The notes beneath the pieces were generated by a model. The model saw only the letters and a list, made by a program, of their open reading frames with translations, did not search any database and was not told the DNA's origin. Positions 1-6,821 of a DNA stretch of 14,331 nt are shown here, piece after piece. How positions within the stretch are numbered: position 1 is the stretch's first letter; each line of letters begins with the position of its first letter. The position numbers and the translations under genes are program-made. The stretch is from positions 1-14,331 of the forward strand of contig CAZRNA010000044.1 in the NCBI GenBank assembly GCA_964601325.1, read 5' to 3'. This stretch comes from CAVPLU01 sp964601325 (GTDB lineage Archaea; Thermoproteota; Bathyarchaeia; 40CM-2-53-6).

Positions 1-2
1 TG

Positions 3-140
3 GCGATGGGCACCGGTCACCTCAAGACAGGCGCACCATGCCGAGGCGAACGCGTTGAAAAATACAACCAGTTGATCCGCATCGAGGAACAGCTAGGCAA
101 TGCGGCTGTTTACGCGGGTCGCAAAGCCTTTGTCCACTAA
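3..140 (+). CDS. eno: Enolase, C-terminal end (cut by window edge)
   Basis: This is the last 45 codons of an enolase (2-phosphoglycerate dehydratase of glycolysis and gluconeogenesis, cytosolic). The translated tail contains HLKTGAPCRGERVEKYNQLI, followed by a RIEEQLG segment and VYAGRKAF. These match the conserved enolase C-terminus, in which a lysine of the KTGAP segment contacts substrate and the YNQLxRIEEELG helix closes the barrel. Reading is in frame from base 3 to a TAA at 138-140; the start lies outside the window. The following gene is 172 bp away on the same strand. Family assignment is secure because the tail is very conserved; nothing can be said about its promoter. Confidence 0.93.
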   Translation, partial: AMGTGHLKTGAPCRGERVEKYNQLIRIEEQLGNAAVYAGRKAFVH

Positions 141-227
141 GGCGACGAACGAAGCTGTGTGCACCGGTGCGAGCAAAGTTTAAGAATCAATGACTTCCGT
201 CGTGCCCGTGAGCCGGCTAAAGTCGCC

Positions 228-247
228 AAGGTGATGAGGCTCACCTT
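228..247. repeat. Perfect inverted repeat between enolase and the toroid gene
   Basis: AAGGTGA (228-234) and TCACCTT (241-247) form 7-bp perfect arms around a 6-base loop, between the enolase stop and the next start. It could be a stem-loop after enolase or a protein-binding palindrome for the following operon. No T-tract follows. A 10-bp palindrome, GCACCGGTGC, is also present at 161-170 in the same gap. Confidence 0.4.
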
Positions 248-253
248 AACCGC

Positions 254-269
254 TTGACAACCATGTCAG
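254..269. promoter_or_regulatory. Operator-like palindrome upstream of the toroid operon
   Basis: TGACA (255-259) and TGTCA (264-268) are perfect 5-bp arms separated by 4 bases, 45 bp before the start at 313. The arm/4-base-spacer/arm layout resembles the TGTAAC-N4-GTTACA sites elsewhere in the window, but the half-site differs, so it may bind another factor or be chance. A GGTGAG ribosome site lies at 301-306, just before the ATG. Confidence 0.3.
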
Positions 270-312
270 GCTGATAGCTTCTACATCATTAGCTCCGAAA
301 GGTGAGACTCTG

Positions 313-1203
313 ATGGAGGCACATGCTTCCAGAACAACCTCGACAGGTCTAGAGAGACATATCGCAATCGCCGAAGTGCTTCGCTATATTCAGAGACGGC
401 AGAATGAGGATGGCGGCTATTCCTTTGCGCAAGGAGCTGAATCGTCAGCCGCCGACACGTACTACGGTATTCAGGCCCTCAAGCATTCAGGCCCTCAAGC
501 CGAACCAAAGAATGTCACCAAGACCATCGACTTCATGACACGCCTACAACATGAAGATGGAAGTTTCGACTCAATCAATGTGGCATACTATGTTGTCAGG
601 ACATTGGATGAGCTGAGAGCGAAACCTCATAGACCGTTCAAGGACTTCGTTCTCTCTCTTCAGGCCACGCATGGAGGGTTCGGCGTTCTTGAGGCGGACA
701 TCGAATCACCTTCCGAACTCGAAGCGACGTACCTATCCCTTGCCCTTCTGAGGCTCGTTGAACACAATCTCTCTTTCGCAAAGACGAAGGACATCATCCT
801 GGCTGGCCAAAATTCTAATGGCAGTTTTGGAACGTCTGGCTACTCAAGGGCGGGCGCAACATATCATGCGCTGGCAAGTCTCAGCCTACTTGGGTTTGAT
901 GTGAGGACGCTACGCGACACGGAGGAATGGGTGAGGTCATGTGAGATTCCCAGCGGAGGATTCAGAACAAATCCAGAGAGCCGTGATCCGTACATCATCA
1001 TGGATGACATCTACTTCGGAGTGAAGTGCCTCCACGTCTTGGGGAAGAACTGTAGATTTCCATCTCAGACGTTGAATCTGATTGCAAGATTCCAGAACAT
1101 GAACGGTGGTTTCCGCAGATCCATCTTCATGGGTATCTCGACTTTCGAGTCGACGTGGCATGCAATCTCGGCGTGCTCAATTATCTTAGCGAGGTCTGAG
1201 TGA
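313..1203 (+). CDS. Alpha/alpha-toroid protein, prenyltransferase/squalene-cyclase-like
   Basis: A 296-residue protein made of six repeats with the QxxDGGF-type turn of the protein prenyltransferase beta-subunit and squalene-cyclase toroid fold: QNEDGGY (30-36), QHEDGSF (79-85), QATHGGF (117-123), QNSNGSF (166-172), IPSGGF (212-217) and QNMNGGF (261-267). It has no signal peptide or membrane segment, so it is probably cytosolic. In protein prenyltransferases zinc is held by an Asp-x-Cys pair and a later His. Here MDDIY (230-234) and TWHA (281-284) sit near those places, but Ile replaces the Cys, so prenyl transfer is doubtful. ATG at 313 is preceded by GGTGAG. The TGA overlaps the ATG of the next gene, so the two are probably translationally coupled. 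A 16-bp tandem repeat lies inside the gene. The fold is confident; the substrate is unknown. Confidence 0.8.
   Translation: MEAHASRTTSTGLERHIAIAEVLRYIQRRQNEDGGYSFAQGAESSAADTYYGIQALKHSGPQAEPKNVTKTIDFMTRLQHEDGSFDSINVAYYVVRTLDELRAKPHRPFKDFVLSLQATHGGFGVLEADIESPSELEATYLSLALLRLVEHNLSFAKTKDIILAGQNSNGSFGTSGYSRAGATYHALASLSLLGFDVRTLRDTEEWVRSCEIPSGGFRTNPESRDPYIIMDDIYFGVKCLHVLGKNCRFPSQTLNLIARFQNMNGGFRRSIFMGISTFESTWHAISACSIILARSE
469..500 (+). repeat. Perfect 16-bp tandem duplication inside the toroid gene
   Basis: The unit ATTCAGGCCCTCAAGC occurs twice head to tail (469-484 and 485-500). The unit length is not a multiple of three, so the two copies are read in different frames, and loss or gain of one unit would shift the frame. 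The present reading frame continues cleanly into conserved repeats downstream, so this is the open state. Confidence 0.85.
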
Positions 1204-2021
1204 TGGAGCCAAGCATTCCAACCATCGCGATCGAGGACGCCATCAGGGAAGGCACAGAGTGTCCACTGTGTTACCTTGTCGAAAAGAGTGAGAATCGGTT
1301 TTTCGAGACATTCTATTCCCAATGGATAATGGACCCTTGGTCCAGAGACAAAATCATCAGCTCCCGAGGCTTCTGTAGGTACCACTCACATCAGATGCTC
1401 AGATTTGCAGAGGCTCACGATGAGAAACTCGGTCTTAGTTTGGTCCTTGAAAGTCTGGTGAATGACCGGCTGCAGACAATCGAAAACCTACGTAAGAATA
1501 GCGACTCCTTGATCGATATCTTGAGACGCAACGACCTCAAATCAACCCTTGAAGGGAGGCTCTTGAGGAAGAATCCTGAATCGCTACGACGGTTCGCACG
1601 AAAAGTTGTCGCGAGGCTTGGCTATGTGGAGGCGCAATGCCCGTTTTGTCTGCATCTGTTGGAAATGAACGCATCACATATCGAGACTTTGATTCAAATG
1701 ATAGTTCAAAGTGAAGCCTTCAACGATGTTCTCAAAGAGTCGAGGGGATTATGCTTGCCCCACCTGGTGGAGGTAACGCAGGTTGCCTCTCGACGATTAG
1801 ACCAGCGCAACTTTGCCTCCGTGCTCAAGACCATCCTGCCCCTCCAAGCGAGCTCCTTCACGCGCATCAAGTTTGAGCTGTCAGAGTTCATCATGAAACA
1901 CGACTATCGCTTTGCGAAGGAGGGCTTTGGTTCGGAGGTCGACATAGTCGAAAGAGGCATCCTCAAGCTCATCGGCACAACCCATCTAGGACCAATCGCG
2001 GTGAAGAGTGAGAGTTCGTAG
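1203..2021 (+). CDS. DUF6062-type protein with two Cys2-Cys/His units (first copy)
   Basis: A 272-residue protein that I place in the DUF6062 family from its pattern; its function is not known. Two similar units are visible: CPLC (20-23) with GFCRYH (56-61), and CPFC (146-149) with GLCLPH (182-187). In both, the spacing from the CxxC to the later Cys is 35 residues, so each may hold one metal ion, probably zinc. A conserved KHDYRF (232-237) motif is near the end. No membrane segment is seen. The ATG at 1203 fits an AGGT ribosome site at 1192-1195; a GTG at 1200 is the alternative. It overlaps the toroid gene at TGATG and is followed by a small helical gene, so all three probably share a transcript. 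A second member lies at 2546-3349 on the other strand. Confidence 0.82.
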   Translation: MEPSIPTIAIEDAIREGTECPLCYLVEKSENRFFETFYSQWIMDPWSRDKIISSRGFCRYHSHQMLRFAEAHDEKLGLSLVLESLVNDRLQTIENLRKNSDSLIDILRRNDLKSTLEGRLLRKNPESLRRFARKVVARLGYVEAQCPFCLHLLEMNASHIETLIQMIVQSEAFNDVLKESRGLCLPHLVEVTQVASRRLDQRNFASVLKTILPLQASSFTRIKFELSEFIMKHDYRFAKEGFGSEVDIVERGILKLIGTTHLGPIAVKSESS

Positions 2022-2049
2022 AGCTCGAGCGTTTTCCGAGGGGATTATC

Positions 2050-2463
2050 ATGAAAGACAACCACAAGAGGGTTCTGACAAGTGACCTCCTCATCATAGAG
2101 GAGCACCTCCATCAAATAAGCCAGGAACTGCAGCAGACGGGCGAGGAGCCTGATGCCGTTCTGCAGTCCACAATCAATGACATTGACCCAAGAACGAGGA
2201 CAAAGATGCTCGATATCGCTAGATCAATGCTCGACGAAATTAGACAGATCAAGGAACTCTTCAGTCTGGAAGTTACCCACAAGTCCCTCAGATGGCACAT
2301 CATCGCTCAGTTAAGCGAGATTTGGAATACTCTCGACGCTCTCAAGCCTGAGAAAGTTGGTCGAGCATTTGGCCAGATGCCTGACGATGTTCAAGACGCT
2401 TGGAGGCCTCACATTTCGAGGTTATCGAATATGTTGGATGAACTGTATCAAGAACTCGGCTAG
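2050..2463 (+). CDS. Small all-helical hypothetical protein
   Basis: I do not recognise this 137-residue protein. It is rich in Glu, Gln, Leu and Ile and reads as a series of amphipathic helices (for example 11-30, 52-72, 78-98 and 117-136), with no cysteine, signal peptide or membrane segment. That suits a soluble helical bundle or an adaptor. I chose the ATG at 2050 because GAGGGG at 2038-2043 gives a good ribosome site with 6-base spacing; an upstream in-frame GTG or TTG-type start near 2008 has none. It follows the first DUF6062-type gene by 28 bp, so it is probably the third gene of that operon. Confidence 0.6.
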   Translation: MKDNHKRVLTSDLLIIEEHLHQISQELQQTGEEPDAVLQSTINDIDPRTRTKMLDIARSMLDEIRQIKELFSLEVTHKSLRWHIIAQLSEIWNTLDALKPEKVGRAFGQMPDDVQDAWRPHISRLSNMLDELYQELG

Positions 2464-2543
2464 GCTTCTTCAGTACCCATTAACCCTTCACCCTCTGGTG
2501 CAGCGGCCAATTCCGGTTCAAGACTTTGGGGGGGTAGACCGGG

Positions 2544-2564
2544 GACTAAGACGGTGTCTTGGTC
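2544..2564. terminator. Stem-loop at a convergent gene junction
   Basis: GACTAAGAC (2544-2552) and GTCTTGGTC (2556-2564) pair along 9 positions, with one T/G wobble, around a GGT loop. It covers the final codons of the minus-strand DUF6062-type gene and lies 80 bp past the plus-strand operon. It may help end transcription from either side, although no long T-tract follows. On the plus strand a run of seven G lies just upstream. Confidence 0.35.
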
Positions 2565-3349
2565 GGTGCAGCATGACGTTCACCTGATATCTTTCTAACC
2601 GCCCGGAGCCAAGAGTCGCCTTCTTTTCCGAAGCCTTCACTCGCATACCGATAATCGTGTTTCCGCAAGAACTCGTGCAGATCGACCGACAATTCCTCGA
2701 GGCGCCTAATCTCAGCGGAAGCCAGCGCTCTCTTGTTACCATCGAACCCTGACAGCTCCAGAGCCCTCAGCAAGTGAATCGCACATAATCCATCGCAAGT
2801 CGCATATTTTTCCGCAAAATCCTTAGCTACGATGTTTCGAAGAATGCTTTCAAGATACCAGAGTTCGAACTCGGCCCGCGTGGCGCAGAGGGGACAAGCC
2901 GTGCCCGTCTTCTTCGAGGTCCTCACTATGCCCTTGGAATGAGTCGTTGAACGTGAAGTCGAGAATGCTTTGAGCTGCTTGACAAGTGTTTCAACAAGGT
3001 CCAAGTAGATTATGCCGATCCCCTGCATCCCGCCACCAGCGCTCATATATCCTGAGGTCAGGTCTGTTGCCACCTGATGCAGTGTCCAAGCGTGGTAATT
3101 GCAGAACCCAAGCGTTTGTCTTAGCTTATCTCGCACACCGACATCGGTGACGCTCTCATACAACAGAAAATCAAGGGACTGAGCATCATATCTTCTCAGA
3201 AGCCAACACACGGGACAACCTCCCTTACCAAACGCGTCCTCTAAATCGAATCCAAAGAGGTCAGTAGCGTGCTTCTCCCTACCACCCTCATTCTTGGCAC
3301 CCTGTCTTCGTCGAAAGGCCAAGATGACTGATCGAAGCGGATCTTTCAC
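2546..3349 (-). CDS. DUF6062-type protein with two Cys2-Cys/His units (second copy)
   Basis: A 267-residue paralogue of the protein at 1203-2021. Its units are CPVC (45-48) with GFCNYH (81-86), and CPLC (152-155) with GLCAIH (187-192). A KHDYRY (230-235) motif and EGFGKEGD are near the end. Metal binding, probably zinc, is inferred from the Cys/His spacing, which nearly equals that of the first copy. Function is unknown. The GTG at 3347-3349 is the only start that gives the whole N-terminus, but it has a weak ribosome site. The first 30 residues are basic and poorly conserved in look, so a shorter form is possible. It is transcribed away from the MFS gene, and the TGTAAC-type operator at 3368-3383 lies 18 bp before its start, so the operator probably controls both genes. 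Confidence 0.8.
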   Translation of the reverse strand: MKDPLRSVILAFRRRQGAKNEGGREKHATDLFGFDLEDAFGKGGCPVCWLLRRYDAQSLDFLLYESVTDVGVRDKLRQTLGFCNYHAWTLHQVATDLTSGYMSAGGGMQGIGIIYLDLVETLVKQLKAFSTSRSTTHSKGIVRTSKKTGTACPLCATRAEFELWYLESILRNIVAKDFAEKYATCDGLCAIHLLRALELSGFDGNKRALASAEIRRLEELSVDLHEFLRKHDYRYASEGFGKEGDSWLRAVRKISGERHAAPTKTPS

Positions 3350-3367
3350 AGCACCGCGCCAGTGGGA

Positions 3368-3383
3368 TGTAACGACCGTTACG
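3368..3383. promoter_or_regulatory. TGTAAC-N4-GTTAC operator, site 1 (divergent promoter)
   Basis: TGTAAC-GACC-GTTACG contains a perfect GTAACG/CGTTAC inverted repeat around AC (3369-3382). It lies between a minus-strand DUF6062-type gene and a plus-strand MFS gene. It ends one base before the TATA-like box of the MFS gene. It shares half-sites and spacing with the sites at 6551, 8479 and 8731. Confidence 0.8.
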
Positions 3384-3384
3384 G

Positions 3385-3392
3385 TTTATTAA
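3385..3392 (+). promoter_or_regulatory. TATA-like box for the MFS gene
   Basis: TTTATTAA is the only strongly AT-rich octamer between the divergent genes. An archaeal transcript start about 25 bp downstream would fall near 3415, giving a leader of roughly 30 bases before the ATG at 3445. Read on the other strand, the same AT-rich element could serve the DUF6062-type gene, with a start near 3360. Confidence 0.55.
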
Positions 3393-3444
3393 TGCCGTTG
3401 GAGCGTGCGGTGGGTGTCGCCAGTCGACCAGTCCAGGGAACGAA

Positions 3445-4641
3445 ATGAACAAAAAGTCTAGCTGGTTGTCTAGGAATGTCTTCTTCTTAGGCTTGGTAAG
3501 CCTTCTAGGTGATGCGAGTCATGAAATGGCGACTGCGATCCTACCGTTCTTCCTTACGCTTGACCTGAGATATTCAGCTGCGGCTCTGGGATTGATTGAA
3601 GGCCTGTCCGACGGCGCATCAAGTTTCGTCAAACCATTCTCCGGCTACTTAAGTGATCGAATAGAGAGAAGAAAGCCTCCTATGAGCTTCGGTTACGCTC
3701 TCACGGGGTTACTCATACCTGCGATTGGCTTCGCTTCGAACTGGCTCCAGATAGTGGCCTTGAGAGCCGGCGCATGGATTGGCAGGGGAGCCAGGGGTGG
3801 ACCGAGGGATGCTCTTCTCGCCGATTCGGTTCCAAGTCAAGCTCACGGCAGAGCGTTCGGATTCCATAGAGCAATGGACACTATTGGAGCAGCGATAGGC
3901 CCCGCGCTTGCGCTCGTTCTCGTTTCCGCTCTTGGGTATCGAGAGATATTCTTCTTATCGGCGCTGCCAGGCGTGGCAGCCCTCGTCATAGTCCTCCTAC
4001 TCGTTAAGGAACTAAAAGCAAGGCGAGGTGGGAATCGTCCTGCCAGTCTTGGATTTGTTAAGACATTACAGGTCCTGCCTAAACCGTTCATATCGCTCCT
4101 GGTGGCTATCGGAATCTTTGGGTTAGCGAACTTCGCGAACACGCTTTTCACACTTAGGGCCGAAGAGATCCTTGCTCCAAGGCTCGGGACAGCAAGCGCG
4201 ACGCTCTTGGCAGTCGCTCTGTATACCTTGCTTAACATAGCCTACGCAGTTGCATGTTTTCCGATTGGAGCGTTGGGAGACAGATTCGGAAAAAGAAGAG
4301 TTCTCGTAGCCGGATACCTCCTCTCATCCGTGATCTGCCTTGCTACGTCATACCTTACCGCAGACCTGCTGTACTTGGCATTGACATTCGTAGGTGCCGG
4401 GATCTTCACCGCAACCACCGAAACCATTGAGGGGGCACTGGCAGCGGATCTCCTGCCCTCAGAGACTAGAGGCACAGGTTTTGGCGTGCTACAGACGATC
4501 AACGGCATCGGCGACCTAGCCTCAAGCACAATAGTCGGGCTTCTCTGGGTTGCGCAGTCCCCGACACTCGCCTTTCAATACTCTGCCGTCCTATCTGCAA
4601 TCGGAGCATTCACTCTTTTGCGAGTGAGGGGGATCAACTGA
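3445..4641 (+). CDS. MFS transporter
   Basis: A 398-residue polytopic membrane protein with about 12 hydrophobic segments, the usual size for the major facilitator superfamily (secondary transport across the cytoplasmic membrane). Family marks: GDASHEMATAILPFF (22-36) in the first helix, the loop 2-3 motif GYLSDRIERRK (67-77), GRGARGGPRDAL (113-124), GFHRAMDTIGAAIGP (139-153), and the second-half counterpart GALGDRFGKRR. The GDxxHEM and HRAMDTxGA signatures place it in a group of MFS proteins usually called putative efflux permeases; the substrate cannot be read from sequence. The ATG is preceded by AGGGA. A winged-helix gene starts 21 bp after its stop, probably in the same transcript. The operator at 3368 and a TATA-like box lie upstream. 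Confidence 0.9.
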   Translation: MNKKSSWLSRNVFFLGLVSLLGDASHEMATAILPFFLTLDLRYSAAALGLIEGLSDGASSFVKPFSGYLSDRIERRKPPMSFGYALTGLLIPAIGFASNWLQIVALRAGAWIGRGARGGPRDALLADSVPSQAHGRAFGFHRAMDTIGAAIGPALALVLVSALGYREIFFLSALPGVAALVIVLLLVKELKARRGGNRPASLGFVKTLQVLPKPFISLLVAIGIFGLANFANTLFTLRAEEILAPRLGTASATLLAVALYTLLNIAYAVACFPIGALGDRFGKRRVLVAGYLLSSVICLATSYLTADLLYLALTFVGAGIFTATTETIEGALAADLLPSETRGTGFGVLQTINGIGDLASSTIVGLLWVAQSPTLAFQYSAVLSAIGAFTLLRVRGIN

Positions 4642-4662
4642 CCGCCTTCTAGGAGACTTCTC

Positions 4663-5361
4663 TTGAGGATTTCTTCCCTGACCGAGGAACCATCGTGGAT
4701 GAGCCGGACAACAGACAACGTGTCGATTCATGACCGGATACGCATATGGCCCCCGATTGGCGAGATAGAGCTGCTTGTGTTGCAGCGTCTGGTTAAGGGA
4801 AGGCGACCGGGCATTGCCATCATCACCCAGCTTAGACCCCCCGGCCTTTCCAAAGCACGGTTCCAGAGAGCGCTCATCCAACTAACACGAAGGGGATACA
4901 TTCAACATACAAACGAACAATTCACGAGATTAGCTATCCGTGAGGGTTTCGTCGTCACGCTCAAGGGATTAGTTTATGCCATGGCGCAATGTGATGGGCT
5001 GTGGCATGTTTTCGACGAAGTTCTTCTTCTGCATAGAACAAGTTGCTCTCCTATCCTTGCCAAATGGAAGGAGTTGTCCGTTGCATCATCTGGGTCTGCA
5101 CGGTTGCTGGTCGCAGAAGCTACAAGATTCGGTTTCGAGGACTGGAACAGTTTGGAGGAACACTTCATCCAAGAGCTCGTCAAGTCTCTAGGAGTTTCCG
5201 AGACCGACAAAAGACGCCTCTTTGAGGTGATTTTCCGGGATAGCCAAGCAAGGGAGCATTTTCTAGCCGTTCTTGCTGAACTTGAACGAAGGCATGTAAT
5301 CACTGATGCGGAGACTAGCAAGATTCAACAACTGTTCAGATCACTGATGCCAGATACCTAG
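4663..5361 (+). CDS. Winged-helix DNA-binding protein
   Basis: A 232-residue protein. Residues about 32-105 read as a winged helix-turn-helix: GEIELLVLQRLVKG, then RFQRALIQLTRRGYIQ as the recognition region, then a short wing, with VVTLKGLVYAMAQ entering the next helix. This pattern is like PadR/MarR-type regulators, but I cannot name the family. The C-terminal half (about 110-232) is helical and may carry dimerisation or ligand binding; Cys110 and Cys128 are its only cysteines. The TTG at 4663 is favoured because AGGAG at 4651-4655 sits 7 bases before it. It follows the MFS gene by 21 bp, a common layout for a transporter and its regulator, so it is one of two candidates for the factor that binds the TGTAAC-N4-GTTACA sites. 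Confidence 0.65.
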   Translation: MRISSLTEEPSWMSRTTDNVSIHDRIRIWPPIGEIELLVLQRLVKGRRPGIAIITQLRPPGLSKARFQRALIQLTRRGYIQHTNEQFTRLAIREGFVVTLKGLVYAMAQCDGLWHVFDEVLLLHRTSCSPILAKWKELSVASSGSARLLVAEATRFGFEDWNSLEEHFIQELVKSLGVSETDKRRLFEVIFRDSQAREHFLAVLAELERRHVITDAETSKIQQLFRSLMPDT

Positions 5362-5387
5362 AGAAGGCGATCGACATCCTGAGATAG

Positions 5388-5405
5388 TCGACCAATTGTG
5401 GTCGA
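5388..5405. terminator. Stem-loop after the winged-helix gene
   Basis: TCGACCA (5388-5394) and TGGTCGA (5399-5405) are perfect 7-bp arms around an ATTG loop, 27 bp past the stop at 5361. It may be a 3' stem-loop of the MFS/winged-helix transcript or a binding site. The rest of the convergent gap to 5557 has further short palindromes: TCATC/GATGA at 5468-5482 and an imperfect 16-bp palindrome at 5480-5495. No gene is seen there. Confidence 0.4.
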
Positions 5406-5557
5406 TAGCCTCGGCTTCAATGAGCGGGACCGAGAATAATCGGCCTCGATTGAATTCATCCTCGCTGTCATCGACTAGATGACCTGATCAAGTCACGATA
5501 GGAAGAGCACGTAGTGTTCCAGGTTTCTTAAGGAAAATTACAACGCCAACGGATTTC

Positions 5558-6262
5558 TCAGTCACGGTCATATTGATCCTTCCTTGAGACCGATACGGCT
5601 TCCAGATATGGAGGGGAGCCGCCTCCGATTGGATAGAGTGCTATTACGTCCAGCGAATCACCGAGATTGATGGCATGTCCGTCCTCTTGGCGAATGACAA
5701 CGTTACGATAGCCTAGGTGGTTTCGGAGCTTGATGTATAGCTCTCCAGGTCCGCAGGTTTCCATGCTTTCAAGGACTCCGGAGACCTTGAGATACTTGCC
5801 CGTCAACGACCATCTCAAGTCACGCAGAATTGCTTCTGCATCGACTCTCTCTACCTCGCGGAGAGTTGAACCCGTTATCACGTAGGTTCTTCCTTCACGT
5901 AGCATGAGGCTCGGTAGCGCCAAAGGCGTGTAGTACACCCTGAAATCCAGCTCCAACAACGTCTTGACTTGAGCCATTGCAAACTCGGGATCAGCTTTCA
6001 TCAATTCACGTGAAATGACGCCGTTCCACCTTTCTTGGACTCGGTCGCTGGACGTCAACAATTTCGACAGGTTGAGCTGCTGCCCCCTGCCCGTTCCCAC
6101 TAGGAGCCAGCACTCAGCGGCTACCGGATGCGTAAACGGTCCTCCCTGAGGCTTGCCCAACTTCCTTACACTCGTTGTGTTCGGCGAAACCGTCAGAGCG
6201 CCACCTCGTCGTGGATGTGAGCAGATCGAGCAGCATTCTGTGGAAAGGCAGGAGATACACAA
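5558..6262 (-). CDS. Unrecognised protein with a possible OB-like C-terminal domain
   Basis: I do not recognise this protein (234 residues from the TTG at 6260-6262). The middle (about 85-140) alternates helix and strand. Residues about 155-226 are rich in beta strands, with KYLKVSGVLES, ELYIKLRNHLG, GDSLDVIALYPIGG and YLEAVSVS, a rhythm like a small beta-barrel (OB-like) domain; this is a guess from pattern. The first 20 residues hold Cys 2, 5, 10, 11 and 14, which may bind metal or may simply be upstream of the true start, because no ribosome site precedes the TTG and no ATG is available before residue 88. The gene begins 6 bp after the preceding minus-strand gene, so both are probably one transcript under the operator at 6551-6568. 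Confidence 0.55.
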   Translation of the reverse strand: MCISCLSTECCSICSHPRRGGALTVSPNTTSVRKLGKPQGGPFTHPVAAECWLLVGTGRGQQLNLSKLLTSSDRVQERWNGVISRELMKADPEFAMAQVKTLLELDFRVYYTPLALPSLMLREGRTYVITGSTLREVERVDAEAILRDLRWSLTGKYLKVSGVLESMETCGPGELYIKLRNHLGYRNVVIRQEDGHAINLGDSLDVIALYPIGGGSPPYLEAVSVSRKDQYDRD

Positions 6263-6268
6263 CCATTC

Positions 6269-6517
6269 TCATTTGACTGCAAACAACAGGACGATCGACC
6301 ACCAGTCGCTGGCCGATTCGCTGGCTGCTATGTCTCGGGGTGCAACGATGTAGCCCTGCAGAGTGAACTTGTCAACGAGCTCTCGATAGACGCTCCCCGG
6401 CAACTCTACCTCTCTGGCTGCAATGTCACCGGAATGATGTTCGCTACAGCTCGAGCCACTGATATGTATGTGAAATTCCGTGCCGTGCACAGAAGTTCTG
6501 TATATGTCAACTTTCAC
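6269..6517 (-). CDS. Small hypothetical protein under operator site 2
   Basis: An 82-residue protein that I do not recognise. The GTG start at 6515-6517 has a strong ribosome site (GGAGG read on the minus strand, at 6523-6527) with 5-base spacing, which is the best evidence that it is real. The N-terminal half has alternating hydrophobic strands and several His residues (FHIHISG, CSEHHSGD). The C-terminus ends in a short hydrophobic stretch, WWSIVLLFAV, too short to be sure of a membrane anchor. It is 33 bp downstream of the palindrome at 6551-6568 and is followed after 6 bp by the gene ending at 5558. Confidence 0.6.
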   Translation of the reverse strand: MKVDIYRTSVHGTEFHIHISGSSCSEHHSGDIAAREVELPGSVYRELVDKFTLQGYIVAPRDIAASESASDWWSIVLLFAVK

Positions 6518-6550
6518 TTGAACCTCCCCTTCCCTAGGGCGCCCAATTGT

Positions 6551-6568
6551 GTGTAACGATGGTTACAC
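6551..6568. promoter_or_regulatory. TGTAAC-N4-GTTACA operator, site 2
   Basis: GTGTAAC (6551-6557) and GTTACAC (6562-6568) are perfect 7-bp arms with a GATG spacer. It lies 33 bp before the strongly supported GTG start of the minus-strand gene at 6269-6517. No clear TATA box was found between site and gene. It has the same half-sites and spacing as the sites at 3368, 8479 and 8731. Confidence 0.8.
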
Positions 6569-6821
6569 TGGATCGCTCAAAGGTCTTGCGTCTGAGGCGC
6601 AGCTCAGCGTCGCCTCGCATAGGTCAAGGCCGATTATACGAGCGCTATCCCGCTGGAAGTTATTCTGCTCGAGTTGGGGGTTTTCGAGTTCTTGTCTGAT
6701 GGTGGCGTTTCACATTCTGCGGCTGCCTTGGAGCAGTAACTCTCAGGCTGCTTCTGCACCTTCGTATCGAAAGACGCCACATTGAGACCGGAGACCGCCG
6801 GTCCGACTGAATCTAGCTCAC
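6569..6821. other. Intergenic stretch without a recognisable gene
   Basis: Short open frames exist on both strands here, but none has a ribosome site, a recognisable motif or a position that suggests a gene. With the leader before 6569 the gene-free stretch is about 300 bp. It contains the operator at 6551-6568, a TATA-like GATTATAC near 6632-6639 and the stem-loop at 6786-6803. Confidence 0.5.
6786..6803 (-). terminator. GC-rich stem-loop after the phosphoesterase gene
   Basis: GACCGG (6786-6791) and CCGGTC (6798-6803) are perfect 6-bp arms with a 6-base loop, 18 bp past the stop of the minus-strand phosphoesterase. Its position suggests a 3' stem-loop; no T-tract follows on that strand. 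Confidence 0.4.

Noticed and set aside
5362..5557. tRNA or small RNA in the hairpin-rich convergent gap
   Set aside because: Several short palindromes are present, but no cloverleaf, no T-loop GTTCRANNC motif and no promoter could be made out.
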